The notes under the pieces were generated by a model. It was not told where the DNA came from. It was given only the letters and a program-made list of their open reading frames with translations, and did no database searches. Position numbers and translations under genes: made by a program. A stretch of 64,000 bases of DNA from NCBI GenBank assembly GCA_016709995.1, contig JADJLQ010000002.1:744001-808000 (forward strand). Reading direction: 5' to 3'. Below are positions 25,901 to 31,858 of this stretch, in pieces. This DNA is from Saprospiraceae bacterium (lineage in GTDB: Bacteria > Bacteroidota > Bacteroidia > Chitinophagales > Saprospiraceae). Every line of letters starts with the position of its first letter. Within the stretch, counting starts at the first letter, position 1.

Positions 25901-26529
25901 CTTCGATAACAACCGGACAAAATATTTGTTTGGATAGCTCTTCTTAGTCCTGTTGATGGGTTTAAAGGAGCACTTTCCGGGCAGGCTCCCAATTTGCCTG
26001 ATAATGATTGATATTCAGGTAAAGTAGATGTGTAATCAGACCAGACTCCATTGCATGAGGATGAATATTGCCATTTAAAAGTCCATCCATTTGGAGAAGG
26101 ATCAGAAGCTGTGAACGTAAATAGATTGCATTCACAATCATTATAGCTAGAAATTGGAAAACTATTGAAAGTACATGTGGAAGATTCACTAACAACAATT
26201 GTCTCAGTTATTGAGTGTTGTATCGAATTATGAGTAAAAATAACTCGAAAAGTATATGAAGTATTTGGGCAAAGATGACTTAACCTATAGGTATTACTCG
26301 AAATAGGTCCATCATCTTCAAAGGTTTCAGGGAGTATTTGGAGTTGACTAATTGGTACTTTGGTATTTGTCAAATCATGAAATACATAGTAATCAAAATA
26401 ACCAGAACAACTACCACCACAAATAGGCAAATTAAAATTTTCAATGACTAATCGATAATCGGTCTGTGAGCCAGCAAAAAGCTTACTAGTAACTGACAAT
26501 AATAAAAATATTAATGCTTTCAACCTCAT
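4167..26529 (-). CDS. Giant T9SS-exported repeat adhesin (whole gene, two frameshifts)
   Basis: Read as one gene this is 22.4 kb, about 7,450 residues. It begins with a Sec signal (MRLKALIFLLLSVTSKLFA) and ends with a T9SS sorting domain, so the product should cross the outer membrane and be displayed on or released from the surface. Order by residue: 1-300 unique N-terminus with one Ig-like CHU_C-type domain; 300-1880 about 20 modules of 79 residues; 1880-6880 about 31 modules of 159 residues plus a partial one; 6880-7180 four SprB-like repeats; then an Ig/PKD-like stretch and the sorting domain. SprB is the giant gliding adhesin of Flavobacterium; a role in adhesion, gliding or floc formation is inferred. 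Single-base losses near 22,593 and 7,951 break the frame; if real, the first piece would lack its sorting signal. Confidence 0.8.
5890..20894 (-). repeat. Tandem array B: about 31 copies of a 477-bp unit
   Basis: The unit is 477 bp (159 codons). Equivalent positions recur at 6328, 6805, 7282, 7759 and then from 8232 to 20634 in 27 units whose spacing is exactly 477 bp (26 x 477 = 12,402). The only off-step is 7759 to 8232, explained by a 3-bp loss near 7,848 and the 1-bp loss near 7,951. Each unit seems to hold two roughly 80-residue Ig-like halves and about six to seven Cys residues. A diverged partial unit closes the array near 5,890. Confidence 0.92.
7910..22516 (-). CDS. Adhesin piece 2: last 7 short modules and about 27 long modules
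   Basis: A 4,868-residue open frame made almost wholly of repeats. It resumes the adhesin frame after the break near 22,593; the first Met is internal to a module, so this is not an independent gene start. It carries seven 79-residue modules, then 159-residue modules with the landmarks NNTTKTISGIPSGTNVTL, APSCTCPSITAPTSGGNQT, CSNESIPNLSA, ETIDWYDSSTGGNLLQQG and AGTYYAESRNTINGCK. It leaves the frame at about 7,951, where one A is missing compared with the equivalent site near 9,857. Confidence 0.85.
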   Translation of the reverse strand: MSQPGCGGTNGSFTITNYNASYVYTISPSTGVSRSGSTITAPTGSYTVTATLGPCTSGSSLTATVNAAPTTPTTPTLSAVSQPGCGGTTGSFTITNYNASFVYTLSPSTGVSRSGSTITAPTGSFTVTATLGPCTSGSSLSATVNAAPTTPTTPTLSAVSQPGCGGTNGSFTITNYNASYVYTISPSTGVNRSGSTITAPTDSYTVTATLGPCTSGSSLSATVNAAPTTPTTPTLSAVNQPGCGGTTGNFTITNYNATYSYTISPSTGVNRSGSTITAPTGSYTVTATLGPCTSGSSLSATVNAAPTTPTTPTLSAVTQPGCGGTTGSFTITNYNASYGYTISPSSGINRSGSIITAPPGTYSVTATLGLCTSGSSLSATVNSAPSTPTTPTLSAVSQPGCGETNGSFSITNYNATYIYTISPSSGVSRSGSTITAPPGTYSVTATLGLCTSGSSLSATVNSAPSTPTTPTLSAVTQPGCGGTTGSFTITNYNASYGYTISPSSGVNRSGNTITAPPGTYSVTATLGSCTSGSSLSTLVDTIRAVPTLNIITTICSSDLTTYSISYTSNGTVSSPVGTVNNTTKTISNIPTGTNITLTSTSNGCSTSLNVTAPSCTCPSITAPTSGGNQSICSNESIPNLSANATGINETIDWYDSSTGGNLLQQGSNTYTPSIAGTYYAEARNTINGCKSSTRTPVSLIIRAVPTLSLTTITCSADLTTYTISFASNGTVSSTTGSVNNTTKTISGIPSGTNVTLSSSLNGCTTTLNVTAPSCTCPSITAPTSGGNQTTCSNESIPNLSATATGINETIDWYDNSTGGNLLQQGSNTYTPSIAGTYYAESRNTINSCKSNTRTPVSLIIRAVPTLSIITTTCSADLASYSINFSSNGTVSSSSGIVNNTTKTISGIPSGTNVTLSSSLNGCTTTLNVTAPSCTCPSITAPTSGGNQTICSNESIPNLSATATGINETIDWYDNSTGGNLLQQGSNTYTPSIAGTYYAESRNTINSCKSNTRTPVSLIIRAVPTLSIITTTCSADLASYSINFSSNGTVSSSSGIVNNTTKTISGIPSGTNVTLSSSLNGCTTTLNVTAPSCTCPSITAPTSGGNQTICSNESIPNLSANATGINETIDWYDSSTSGNLLQQGSSTYRPSIAGTYFAESRNTINGCKSSTRTPMSLIILAVPTLSLTTITCSADLTTYSISFASNGTVSSSVGTVNNTTKTISNIPTGTNITLTSTSNGCSTSLNVTAPSCTCPSITAPTSGGNQTTCSNESIPNLSANATGINETIDWYDSSTSGNLLQQGSSTFTPLIAGTYFAESRNTINGCKSSTRTPVSLIIRAVPTLSIITTTCSADLASYSINFSSNGTVSSSSGIVNNTTKTISGIPSGTNVTLSSSLNGCTTTLNVTAPSCICPSITAPSSGSNQTICSNESIPNLSANASGINETIDWYDSSTGGNLLQQGSSTYRPSIAGNYFAESRNTINGCKSSTRTPISLIIRAVPTLSLTTITCSADLTTYSISFASNGTVGSSVGTVNNTTKTVSNIPTGTNITLTSSSNGCSTTLNITAPSCTCPSITAPTSGGNQTICSNESIPNLSANATGINETIDWYDSSTSGNLLQQGSSTYRPSIAGTYFAESRNTINGCKSNTRTSVSLIIRAVPTLSLTTTTCSADLASYSINFSSNGTVSSTTGIVNNTTKTISNIPTGTNITLTSTSNGCSTSLNITAPSCTCPSLSAPISGGNQTICSNESIPNLSANATGINETIDWYDSSTGGNLLQQGSSTYRPSIAGTYFAESRNTINGCKNSTRIPVSLIIRAVPTLSLTTITCSADLTTYSISFASNGTVSSSVGTVNNTTKTVSNIPTGTNITLTSASNGCSTTLNITAPSCICPSITAPTSGSNQTICSNESIPNLSANASGINETIDWYDSSTGGNLLQQGSSTYRPSIAGNYFAESRNTINGCKSSTRTPMSLIILAVPTLSIITTTCSADLASYSINFSSNGTVSSTNGIVNNTTKTISNIPTGTNITLTSTSNGCSTSLNVTAPSCTCPSITAPTSGGNQSICSNESIPNLSANATGINETIDWYDSSTGGNLLQQGSNTYTPSIAGTYYAEARNTINGCKSSTRTPVSLIIRAVPTLSLTTITCSADLTTYTILFASNGTVSSTTGSVNNTTKTISGIPSGTNVTLSSSLNGCTTTLNVTAPSCTCPSITAPTSGGNQTTCSNESIPNLSATATGINETIDWYDSSTGGNLLQQGSSTYRPSIAGNYFAESRNTINGCKSSTRIPVSLIIRVVPTLSLTTITCSADLTTYSISFASNGTVSSSVGTVNNTTKTVSNIPTGTNITLTSSSNGCSTTLNVTAPSCTCPSIPAPTSGSNQTICSNESIPNLSATATGINETIDWYDSSTGGNLLQQGSSTYRPSIAGTYFAESRNTINGCKSSTRIPVSLIIRAVPTLSLTTITCSADLTTYSISFASNGTVSSSVGTVNNTTKTISNIPTGTNITLTSSSNGCSTTLNVTAPSCTCPSIPAPTSGSNQTICSNESIPNLSATATGINETIDWYDNSTGGNLLQQGSSTYRPSIAGTYFAESRNTINGCKSSTRIPVSLIILLEPTLSLTTTTCSADLTTYSINFSSNGTVSSTSGNENNTTKTISGIPSGINVTLTSSLNSCTTTLNVTAPSCTCPSLSAPITGGNQTICSNESIPNLSANATGINETIDWYDSSIGGNLLQQGSSTYRPSIAGHYFAESRNTIIGCKSSTRTPVSLIIRAVPTLSIITTTCSSDLTTYSISYASNGTVSSTTGSVNNTSKTISGIPSGTNVTLSSSLNGCTTTLNVTAPSCTCPSITAPTSGGNQTICSNESIPNLSANATGINETIDWYDSSTGGNLLQQGSNTFTPSIAGTYFAESRNTINGCKSSTRIPVSLIILLEPTLSLTTTTCSADLTTYSINFSSNGTVSSTSGNENNTTKTISGIPSGINVTLSSSLNGCTTTLNITAPSCTCPSLSAPISGGNQTICPNESIPNLSATATGINETIDWYDSSTGGNLLQQGSSTFTPLIAGTYFAESRNTINGCKSSTRTPLSLIIRAVPTLSIITTTCSSDLTTYSISYTSNGTVSSPVGTVNNTTKTISNIPTGTNITLTSTSNGCSTSLNVSAPSCTCPSITAPTSGGNQIICSNESIPNLSANATGINETIDWYDSSIGGNLLQQGSNTFTPSIAGTYYAESRTTINGCTSHVRTPVSLIIRVVPTLNIITTTCSADLTTYSISFASNGTVGSSVGTVNNTTKTVSNIPTGTNITLTSSSNGCSTTLNITAPSCTCPSIPAPITGGNQTICSNESIPNLSANATGINETIDWYDSSTGGNLLQQGSSTYRPSIAGTYFAESRNTINGCKSSTRIPVSLIIRVVPTLSLTTITCSADLTTYSISFASNGTVSSSVGTVNNTTKTVSNIPTGTNITLTSSSNGCSTTLNVTAPSCTCPSITAPTSGGNQTICSNESIPNLSATATGINENIDWYDSSTGGNLLQQGSSTYRPSIAGTYFAESRNTINGCKSSTRIPVSLIIRAVPTLSLTTITCSADLTTYSISFASNGTVSSSVGTVNNTTKTISNIPTGTNITLTSTSNGCSTSLNVTAPSCTCPSITAPTSGGNQSICSNESIPNLSANATGINETIDWYDSSTGGNLLQQGSNTYTPSIAGTYYAEARNTINGCKSSTRTPVSLIIRAVPTLSIITTTCSSDLTTYSISFTSNGTVSSSIGTVNNTTKTISNIPTGTNFTLTSASNGCSTSLNVTAPSCTCPSITAPTSGGNQTICSNESIPNLSANATGINETIDWYDNSTGGNLLQQGSNTYTPSIAGTYYAESRNTINSCKSNTRTPVSLIIRAVPTLSIITTTCSADLASYSINFSSNGTVSSSSGIVNNTTKTISGIPSGTNVTLSSSLNGCTTTLNVTAPSCTCPSITAPTSGGNQSICSNESIPNLSATPSGINETIDWYDSSTGGNLLQQGSNTYTPSIAGTYYAESRNTINGCKSSTRTPVSLVIRAVPTLNLTTTTCSADLTTYSINFSSNGTVSSTSGNVNNTTKTISGIPSGINVTLTSSLNGCTTTFIVTAPSCTCPSITTPTSGGNQTICSNESIPNLSANATGINETIDWYDSSTGGNLLQQGSSTFSPLIAGTYFAESRNTINGCKSSTRTPLSLIIRAVPTLSIITTTCSANLTTYSISFASNGTVGSSVGTINNTTKTVSNIPTGTNITLTSSSNGCSTTLNITAPSCTCPSFTAPTSGGNKSICSNESIPNLSANATGINETIDWYDSSTGGNLLQQGSNTYTPSIAGTYYAESRNTINGCKSSTRTPVSLIIRAVPTLSIITTTCSSDLTTYSISFTSNGTVSSSIGTVNNTTKTISNIPTGTNITLTSASNGCSTSLNVTAPSCTCPSITAPTSGGNQTICSNESIPNLSANATGINETIDWYDSSTSGNLLQQGSSTYRPSIAGTYFAESRNTINGCKSSTRTPMSLIILAVPTLSIITTTCSSDLTTYSISFTSNGTVSSPGGTVNNTTKTISNIPTGTNFTLTSASNGCSTSLNVTAPSCTCPSLSAPITGGNQTICSNESIPNLSANATGINETIDWYDSSTSGNLLQQGSSTYRPSIAGTYFAESRNTINGCKSSTRTPMSLIILAVPTLSIITTTCSSDLTTYSISFTSNGTVSSPVGKVNNTTKTISNIPTGTNITLTSSSNGCSTTLNITAPSCICPSITAPTSGSNQTICSNESIPNLSANATGINETIDWYDSSTGGNLLQQGSSTFSPLIAGTYFAESRNTINGCKSSTRTPLSLIIRAVPTLSIITTTCSANLATYPSHLHAMAQSVVP
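20895..25630 (-). repeat. Tandem array A: about 20 copies of a 237-bp unit
   Basis: Successive units start every 237 bp (79 codons), except for one 236-bp step where the frameshift falls. Units differ by small substitutions that reappear in non-adjacent copies (ASYVYTISPSTG, ATYSYTISPSSG and ASYGYTISPSSG types). Each unit has two Cys residues and is very rich in Thr/Ser. Twenty copies were counted by the QPGCG motif. Confidence 0.9.
22570..26529 (-). CDS. Adhesin piece 1: signal peptide, N-terminal domain, first 13 short modules
   Basis: A 1,319-residue open frame. It starts with a cleavable Sec signal, then about 280 unique residues containing CGGSCSGYFDYYVF and an Ig-like unit (ICNGGITTLTASGGGSYLW). 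Next come 12 complete 79-residue modules and most of a 13th, each with PGCGGTTGSFTITNYNA and TATLGPCTSGSSLSATVNAA. The frame leaves the repeat at about 22,593, where GTACACGCCC replaces the GTACACGGCCC seen in sister modules, and ends after a few foreign residues. The start is preceded by a -7 box at 26573-26580. Confidence 0.85.
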   Translation of the reverse strand: MRLKALIFLLLSVTSKLFAGSQTDYRLVIENFNLPICGGSCSGYFDYYVFHDLTNTKVPISQLQILPETFEDDGPISSNTYRLSHLCPNTSYTFRVIFTHNSIQHSITETIVVSESSTCTFNSFPISSYNDCECNLFTFTASDPSPNGWTFKWQYSSSCNGVWSDYTSTLPEYQSLSGKLGACPESAPLNPSTGLRRAIQTNILSGCYRRAAQNLTTGTWIYSNVINVVVKPLPIASINGITTICNGGITTLTASGGGSYLWSNNSTSASINISPTITTGYSVNVTNNGCQATASQVVTVIPTPITPTLSGVSQPGCGGTTGSFTITNYNASYIYTISPSSGVSRSGSTITAPTGSYTVTATLGPCTSGSTLSATVNAAPTTPTTPTLSAVSQPGCGGTTGSFTITNYNATYSYTISPSSGVSRSGSTITAPTGSYAVTATLGSCTSGTSLSATVNSAPTTPTTPTLGAVNQPGCGGTTGNFTITNYNATYSYTISPSTGVNRSGSTITAPTGSYTVTATLGPCTSGSSLSATVNAAPTTPTTPTLSAVTQPGCGGTTGSFTITNYNASYGYTISPSSGINRSGSIITAPTGTYTITATLGLCTSGSSLSATVNSAPTTPTTPTLSAVSQPGCGGTTGSFTITNYNASYVYTISPSTGVSRSGSTITAPTGSYTVTATLGPCTSGSSLSATVNAAPTTPTTPTLSAVSQPGCGGTTGSFTITNYNASFVYTISPSTGVSRSGSTITAPTGSYTVTATLGPCTSGSSLSATVNAAPTTPTTPTLSAVSQPGCGGTTGSFTITNYNATYSYTISPFTGVSRSGSTITAPTGSYTVTATLGPCTSGSSLTATVNAAPTTPTTPTLSAVSQPGCGGTTGSFTITNYNASFVYTISPSTGVSRSGSTITAPTGSYTVTATLGPCTSGSSLSATVNAAPTTPTTPTLSAVSQPGCGGTTGSFTITNYNASYIYTISPSSGVSRSGSTITAPTGSFTVTATLGPCTSGSSLSAIVNAAPTTPTTPTLSAVSQPGCGGTTGSFTITNYNATYSYTISPSSGVNRSGSTITAPTGSFTVTATLGPCTSGSSLSATVNAAPTTPTTPTLSAVNQPGCGGTTGSFTITNYNASYIYTISPSSGVNRSGSTITAPTGSFTVTATLGPCTSGSSLSAIVNAAPTTPTTPTLSAVSQPGCGGTTGSFTITNYNASYIYTISPSSGVNRSGSTITAPTGSFTVTATLGLCTSGSSLSATVNSAPSTPTTPTLSAVSQPGCGGTTGSFTITNYNASFVYTLSPSTGVSRSGSTITAPTGSFTVTATLGRVPRDHH

Positions 26530-26572
26530 AGAAATAATTCAAAAAAATGCTAAATCCACTTCTAAAAGCTAT

Positions 26573-26580
26573 CAAATATA
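26573..26580 (-). promoter_or_regulatory. Candidate -7 box of the adhesin gene
   Basis: On the minus strand TATATTTG matches TAnnTTTG exactly, about 44 bp upstream of the adhesin ATG. A TTTG lies 29 bp further upstream, longer than the usual spacing, so the -33 element is weak or absent. Confidence 0.4.
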
Positions 26581-26650
26581 ATAAATCATTCTTGCCTTAA
26601 AACTCATTCCAAATTAGCATAAATGTCAGACAATGGTGCTCGACAAATTA

Positions 26651-27649
26651 TCAATTATTTAGGGTGTAGGACAAATTGCACATCAAGCTGCATTTTTTAA
26701 TTAGATTGGTGATATCGGTCCACCTGTTACTTATTTTCAAACATCTTAGATTGGCAATGTGCTGGGCACCTTGAATTGACCAACGCTGTCCAGATAACTT
26801 TAATCGGTGTTGAAGGACATTCCTGTGGGCAGATTCGATGGGGCCAGATCCTAGTAGCCATCCATTTTCTCTGTAGGTTTTGTATTGCATTCTATCCTCA
26901 GGTTCCTCATAATAGCGAATGACATTTGACAAGGCCTCACTAGCTTCCTTTTTTCTTGGCCGGTATGTTTTGAGTTTCTCAATGACTTGGTTTACCTTGT
27001 TTTCAAGTAATTGTTCGTTTAGCCTAAATACCTTGTTTTTTGCTCTTTAAATTTAATGCGAGGTTGAACAACACCCAATGCCCATAGCACCAAAGTAGTT
27101 TTTTGTGCATCCATTCGCAGCACTCCCACAATAGTTTTACATCTGTTGGATATCGTAAATTACTTTCATAAGCAGTCGCATCCATACGTGCAATATGAGG
27201 ATGAGTCATATAGTGTCTCCAACTCTTGGCAAATATCTCCTGGATCTTTTGATACGCTTCTCCTTCCAATACTCTGGCCAACTCACATCTGATAGAGCTT
27301 ACAATTTTAAAATTAGCAATCCCTTCTTTAGGTCTTAATAATACCCCACAAAACATTTGCAGCTTCCAATCACTATTCAATCGATTGATCAAATCCTGAT
27401 CAGTACAATTACAATAATTCTTCAATAACATCAATGCCACTTTTCCCCTAGTATCGAACATAGAGGACCCTTCTTTTGCTTTCGACTTATTTTAGATAGT
27501 GTCCGAGCTATTTCTGACCAAGGTATGGCTGCATAGATCATACCAAGTTCACTTCTCCTAAACTCTTCTTCATATTCTGCCAATTGGTCTTGAAGACTCA
27601 AAAATGGCAGCTGTGAAATATTATTCCGTATCTCGATTAACTTTGCCAT
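26651..27649 (-). pseudogene. Broken, apparently chimeric IS transposase remnant
   Basis: Three overlapping minus-strand frames. 27431-27649 and 27024-27461 join by a one-base shift near 27,470 and resemble the N-terminal part of IS1182/IS5-type transposases (AAIPWSEIARTLSK; FDTRGKVALMLLKNY; LNSDWKLQMFCGVLL; MDATAYESNLRYPTDVKLL). The frame then meets 26651 to about 27,045 by a shift in an A6 run, and that part looks like the C-terminus of a different, ISKra4-like family (YRENGWLLGSGPIESAHR; LKLSGQRWSIQGAQ). The middle of both families is missing, so the remnant looks like a deletion fusion of two elements. No terminal inverted repeats were identified. It sits directly upstream of the adhesin promoter. 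Confidence 0.65.
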
Positions 27650-27665
27650 ATAATTTAAATTCTTT

Positions 27666-27705
27666 AAACCCCGAATTTACACTTAAGGCAGTGTTTTCGG
27701 GGTTT
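27666..27705. terminator. Long hairpin with T-run on the plus side
   Basis: AAACCCCGAA (27666-27675) pairs with TTCGGGGTTT (27696-27705); inside it ACACT (27679-27683) pairs with AGTGT (27690-27694). On the plus side it runs into T-rich sequence. It lies between the end of the sortilin-like gene and the IS remnant, so it may act as a terminator or mark an element boundary. Confidence 0.5.
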
Positions 27706-27849
27706 TTATATGATTTTTTTTTGTAATATATACCTAGCCTTTCAGTTACTTGTGATTCTCCCGAATCTCCCAAACTACGCCTTTAACGTATAGACTTCTT
27801 CCGTTTATTTGCCTGTTGATTATTTTAAAAAAACAAACAAGTAACGCAT

Positions 27850-30800
27850 TTATTCCAATGCCTTTTTTATATCTCTCATTTGATTCTTTAATGCTTCAAA
27901 TCGTTTTTCTACTTCGTTACCAGGGAGCTGATCGGCGTCATTGATCACATTGTAAAGATAGGTCACCTGGTCTGTGAGCATAGGTTGAGGGTAAGCACCG
28001 CTCTCTGTTTTTAAAAGTTTCAGCGCAGCCTTTACTTTCAATTGCCGATCTGTTTGATTTTTATCTACGAGTAATTGTTTATCTTCTTTTTCTAGTTGAT
28101 CCTGTAATTTTTGAGATTCCGTCACGAGGTCAGCCAGTTTTGTTGCATCGATACCTGGGTGACAATATCAGCTTCTGACAAACCTTCGTCCTTTACTCTA
28201 GGATCCATCAATAAATCAAAACGCTGCTCGATAACTATGTCTTTGAGTGTTAGCCTAACCGTATAGGTACCTGGTGCAGCCACAGGGCCATTTTGATACC
28301 TTCTACTGAGTTCTTTGGTCCAGGGTCCGGTATATTTCATATCCCATGAAAAGCGATTCAATCCCGACTGAGTGGACAATGACTTATTTACCAAAAAAAT
28401 GGTTTTATTGGTATTCATATCTTCAATGACCGTCTGAGGTAGTTTTTGTTTGCTGGTATCGCTGATATAAGTTGCAACTATACTTTTATTCACATTAAGG
28501 ATATCAAGTTTTATCGGTGATGCATTGTCTTTAGGTATATAATAATCAATAGTCACTCCTGGCTGAGGATACACCGGAAAGGCTGATCTGTCATTGCTGA
28601 CTCTTGGATATCGATATCTAATCGTATTATCAGGTTTGAACAGGATCGGCTTGCCAGCCAGATCAAGGATCTCTGCTTGTCTCAAGGTGGTGATATTGTC
28701 GAGGATCCAAAAGGAGCGTCCCATGGTGCTCACGATAAGGTCGCCACGAAATATTTTGATATCCGTCACAGGGGTCACCGGTAGATTCTGTTGAAAGGGC
28801 TTCCAGCTTTTGCCATCATCAAACGAAACAAATAATCCATATTCTGTGCCAGCATACAATAGACCTGCTCTTACAGGGTCTTCTCTGATCACCCGTGTAG
28901 GAAAATCAGCCGGAATCCCATTGGTCCCGGTTGTGAGTAGCTCCCAGGTCTTTCCATAATCTACTGTTTTAAAAATGTAGGGGCGATCATCTCCTAATTG
29001 GTATAGCAAAACTGATACGTAGGCCTTGGCAGGATCATGCGGTGAAGGCTCTACAGCGTCGACTCGACCTCCTTTGGGGAGTTTGGATGGAGTCACATTA
29101 GACCAAACTTTTCCACCATCTTTGGTGACTTGTATAATCCCATCATTCGATCCAGTCCAAATCAACCCTTCTTTTGCGGTTGACTCTCTGATTGAATAGA
29201 GCGTGCTATAAAATTCTTCTCCAGTAATATCTCTGGTGATGGGTGTGCCCGAGATCACCTGTTTATCTGCTTCATTGGCAGTGAGATCCGGTGAAATCGT
29301 CTCCCAATGCAGACCATCATCGATAGTTTTGTGTAAATATTGGGATCCATGGTAAACTACATTGGGATTATGAGGAGATACATGGACAGGGGCTACTCTT
29401 TGGAATCTATACTGGAGATCTTTAGGATTATGTCCATAGATATTGGAGGCTCCCACCGGATAGGATTTTTCTATACCAGTCTTTTTATTGAACACTCCAA
29501 ATACGCCTTTGCAGTTGGTGTAGACAGTGTTATGATCTCCCGGGTTTGGGCACCGCAGGTCCGGTTTCGCAACCACCGACATTGATGATCCACCCTACTC
29601 CTGGCGTTTGAATTGCACTAGGGGAAAGCTGGGCACAGCGATGGCAGTATAATTGTCCTGTTGCCCGGCGCATAACCAATAAGGATACTGGTCGTCGACC
29701 TCTACCTGGTAAAGTTCAGCAGTGGGTTGATTAAATTGAGTAGACCAGGTTTTGCCACCGTTGTGCGTGATATTGGCTCCTCCATCATTGGATTGAATGA
29801 ATAGATCCGGGTCGTTGGGATTGATCCAGATGTCGTGGTTGTCTCCGTGGGGAGGATTTACCCTGGTCCAGGATATCCCCCCATTAACTGACTTAAGCAT
29901 GGGATTGGCCATGGAGTATACGATGTCTGCATTCTTTGGATCCGCTGCCACATTGCAGTAATAAAATGGCCTATTGACCAAGCCCTCGTCACTGGACACC
30001 TGTTTAAATGAATCACCCTGATCCTCCGATTTGTACAGACCGCCTTCTTTGCCAGACGCTTCGATGATGGCATATAGTATGCTGGAATTGGCAGGCGTTA
30101 CAGCCAAATCAATCTTTCCAATAAGTCCCTGCGGTAGACCTTTGCTGAGTTTTTCCCAGGATTTACCGCCATCCATGGTTTTATAAATGCCGCCTTCGTC
30201 ATTGGTGCCACCGGATATGATGTTCCAGGGCTTGCGATCTACTTTCCATGCTGCTGCACAGGCTACATTCGGATTGCCAGGCAAGAGCTCTATATCGGCA
30301 AAGCCAACTTTGTTGGAAATGAACAGCACCTTCTGCCATGATTTTCCACCATCAGAAGTTTTAAATATTCCGCGCTCGTCATTTGGCTTAAATGCATTGC
30401 CAATGGCTGCCACCCAGACGATATTGTGGTTGGTTGGGTCTATTTCCACTGCACCGATATGAGCTGTTTTTTCTAAACCGATAGGTTGCCAGGTTTTGCC
30501 GGCATTGGTGGATTTATACATGCCTTTACCGACGATGACATTGCTCCTGATGCCGTCAGATCCTGTACCTACATATACTATATTGGCATCATTGACTGCC
30601 ACACCTATAGCTCCAATCGATGGAGAAGCGAAAAATCCATCAGATACATTGTGCCAACTAGTACCATAATCCTCCTGTCTTCCATAGGCCCCCGCCAGAA
30701 GCACCGAGATAAAAAGTAGAAGGCGCTATAGGTGTACCTGCTACGGAAGTGACCCGACCCCCTCTGCCCGGACCGACAGTGCGATACTGCAGGGCTTCAA

Positions 30801-30873
30801 AGGACTGGGAATGTAAAGTGGTAGCTGCTATTAAAAATGCTGAGGATAAAAGTATTCTGGCTGAGTCCATCAT
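27850..30873 (-). pseudogene. Exported sortilin/BNR-repeat (VPS10-like) protein, frameshifted
   Basis: About 1,000 residues spread over four frames (30873 to about 30,675; 30704-29595; 29582-28122; 28125-27850). ATG at 30873 or 30870 gives a signal peptide (ARILLSSAFLIAATTLHSQ) followed by FEALQYRTVGPGRGGRVTS, the usual start of this Bacteroidota family. Asp-box blades recur (GMYKSTNAGKTWQPIG, GIFKTSDGGKSWQ, GLFVSFDDGKSWKPF), consistent with a ten-bladed sortilin-like propeller. The last 90 residues form a charged helical tail. Indels lie near 30,680, 29,530-29,590 (two) and 28,138. Substrate is unknown; such proteins are usually annotated as glycosyl hydrolases without proof. Confidence 0.8.
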
Positions 30874-31037
30874 ATGATTTTTCTTTAAAAGTAAAAAAAT
30901 TGAATTGAATGAAAAGAAGCAATCAGAAGCGCCTCTGAAATAAGTAGAAGTGGCATAATAAGTCCAATCCATTTTTGAATAAATAGGATTGTGAGCCTCA
31001 TTTAAAAGCGAATGTGTATCCAACGAAAAGTGAAGAC

Positions 31038-31751
31038 CTACTTCAACTCCAAAACCCCAAATGAACTCGGAATATGAAAATTAGGGGTTTCGCTATCCGG
31101 CTTCACCCAACTAATCCATTTAAATTCTGCTTTGTCACCTTCGAGCTGGACACACTCTCCACGATATAACCCAGCTTCTATTTTGTTGTTTTTAATCAGG
31201 TCAAAAGTTCTGAGCGATTTTTTACTAATGGCAAATTCAAGGATATATCCAGTATCATTGATCGTAGCCTTGACTGTCACTTCACCCTCCGGCCAGCTCC
31301 ATTCCTGCCTGAACTTGCGTTGATACCGTGCTCTATAATCATAAATACGCGTAAGAGGATCCATCTCTAACCCATAATAAGGATCCATTTTATCATTTTT
31401 TCTAAAAAATATTTCCACCCGATCAGAAGCTAAGACCTCCTTTTTATGATTGGTGTTTTGGAAGATCAAAATCTTTTTAGGATCTATCACTTTATACAGT
31501 CCATATAAATAGTCCTGGTCATGTAAGCCTTGAAAGCTCATTGCGGGTGGTGAGCCTTCATTCCACGGATAAATAAAATCTGCCAAGATCTCCGCTTTTT
31601 GCCAGAGAGGGTTATCCCCCAATCCATTGATAATCAGCTGATCTGTCTGAATAGCATTTACAGCATAATTTTTAGTCTTCTGAGCTATTGAAGAAATAGT
31701 GGATAGCGTACTCAAAACGATAACTATTATATATGAGATAATTTGTGTCAA
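31038..31751 (-). CDS. Exported CBM9-like carbohydrate-binding protein
   Basis: A 237-residue protein with a Sec signal (IIVIVLSTLSTISSIAQ) and a body typical of the CBM9-like family: DNPLWQKAEILADFIYPW near the start, YLYGLYKVID, the ASDRVEIFFRK core and GYILEFAISKKSL toward the end. It probably binds sugar, in the periplasm or at the surface. The listed start is a TTG; an ATG at 31761 would give MKTLTQIISY if the T5 run at 31754-31758 had one base fewer, and is probably the true start. It lies between the SelA-like gene and the sortilin-like gene in the same direction, suggesting one transcription unit. Confidence 0.75.
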   Translation of the reverse strand: MTQIISYIIVIVLSTLSTISSIAQKTKNYAVNAIQTDQLIINGLGDNPLWQKAEILADFIYPWNEGSPPAMSFQGLHDQDYLYGLYKVIDPKKILIFQNTNHKKEVLASDRVEIFFRKNDKMDPYYGLEMDPLTRIYDYRARYQRKFRQEWSWPEGEVTVKATINDTGYILEFAISKKSLRTFDLIKNNKIEAGLYRGECVQLEGDKAEFKWISWVKPDSETPNFHIPSSFGVLELK

Positions 31752-31858
31752 TGTTTTTCATTTAACAAGCATATTCAGCAGATTTAAGTGTAAATCAATA
31801 CTCAAATAACCAGCTATTGAAGTCTTTAATATTTTAATGATCCGTAGAGCCTTATTTA

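Noticed and set aside
27024..27060. Programmed frameshift at the A6 run in the transposase
   Set aside because: The join needs a +1 shift, not the -1 slip typical of IS elements, the frame is broken elsewhere as well, and the two halves look like different families.
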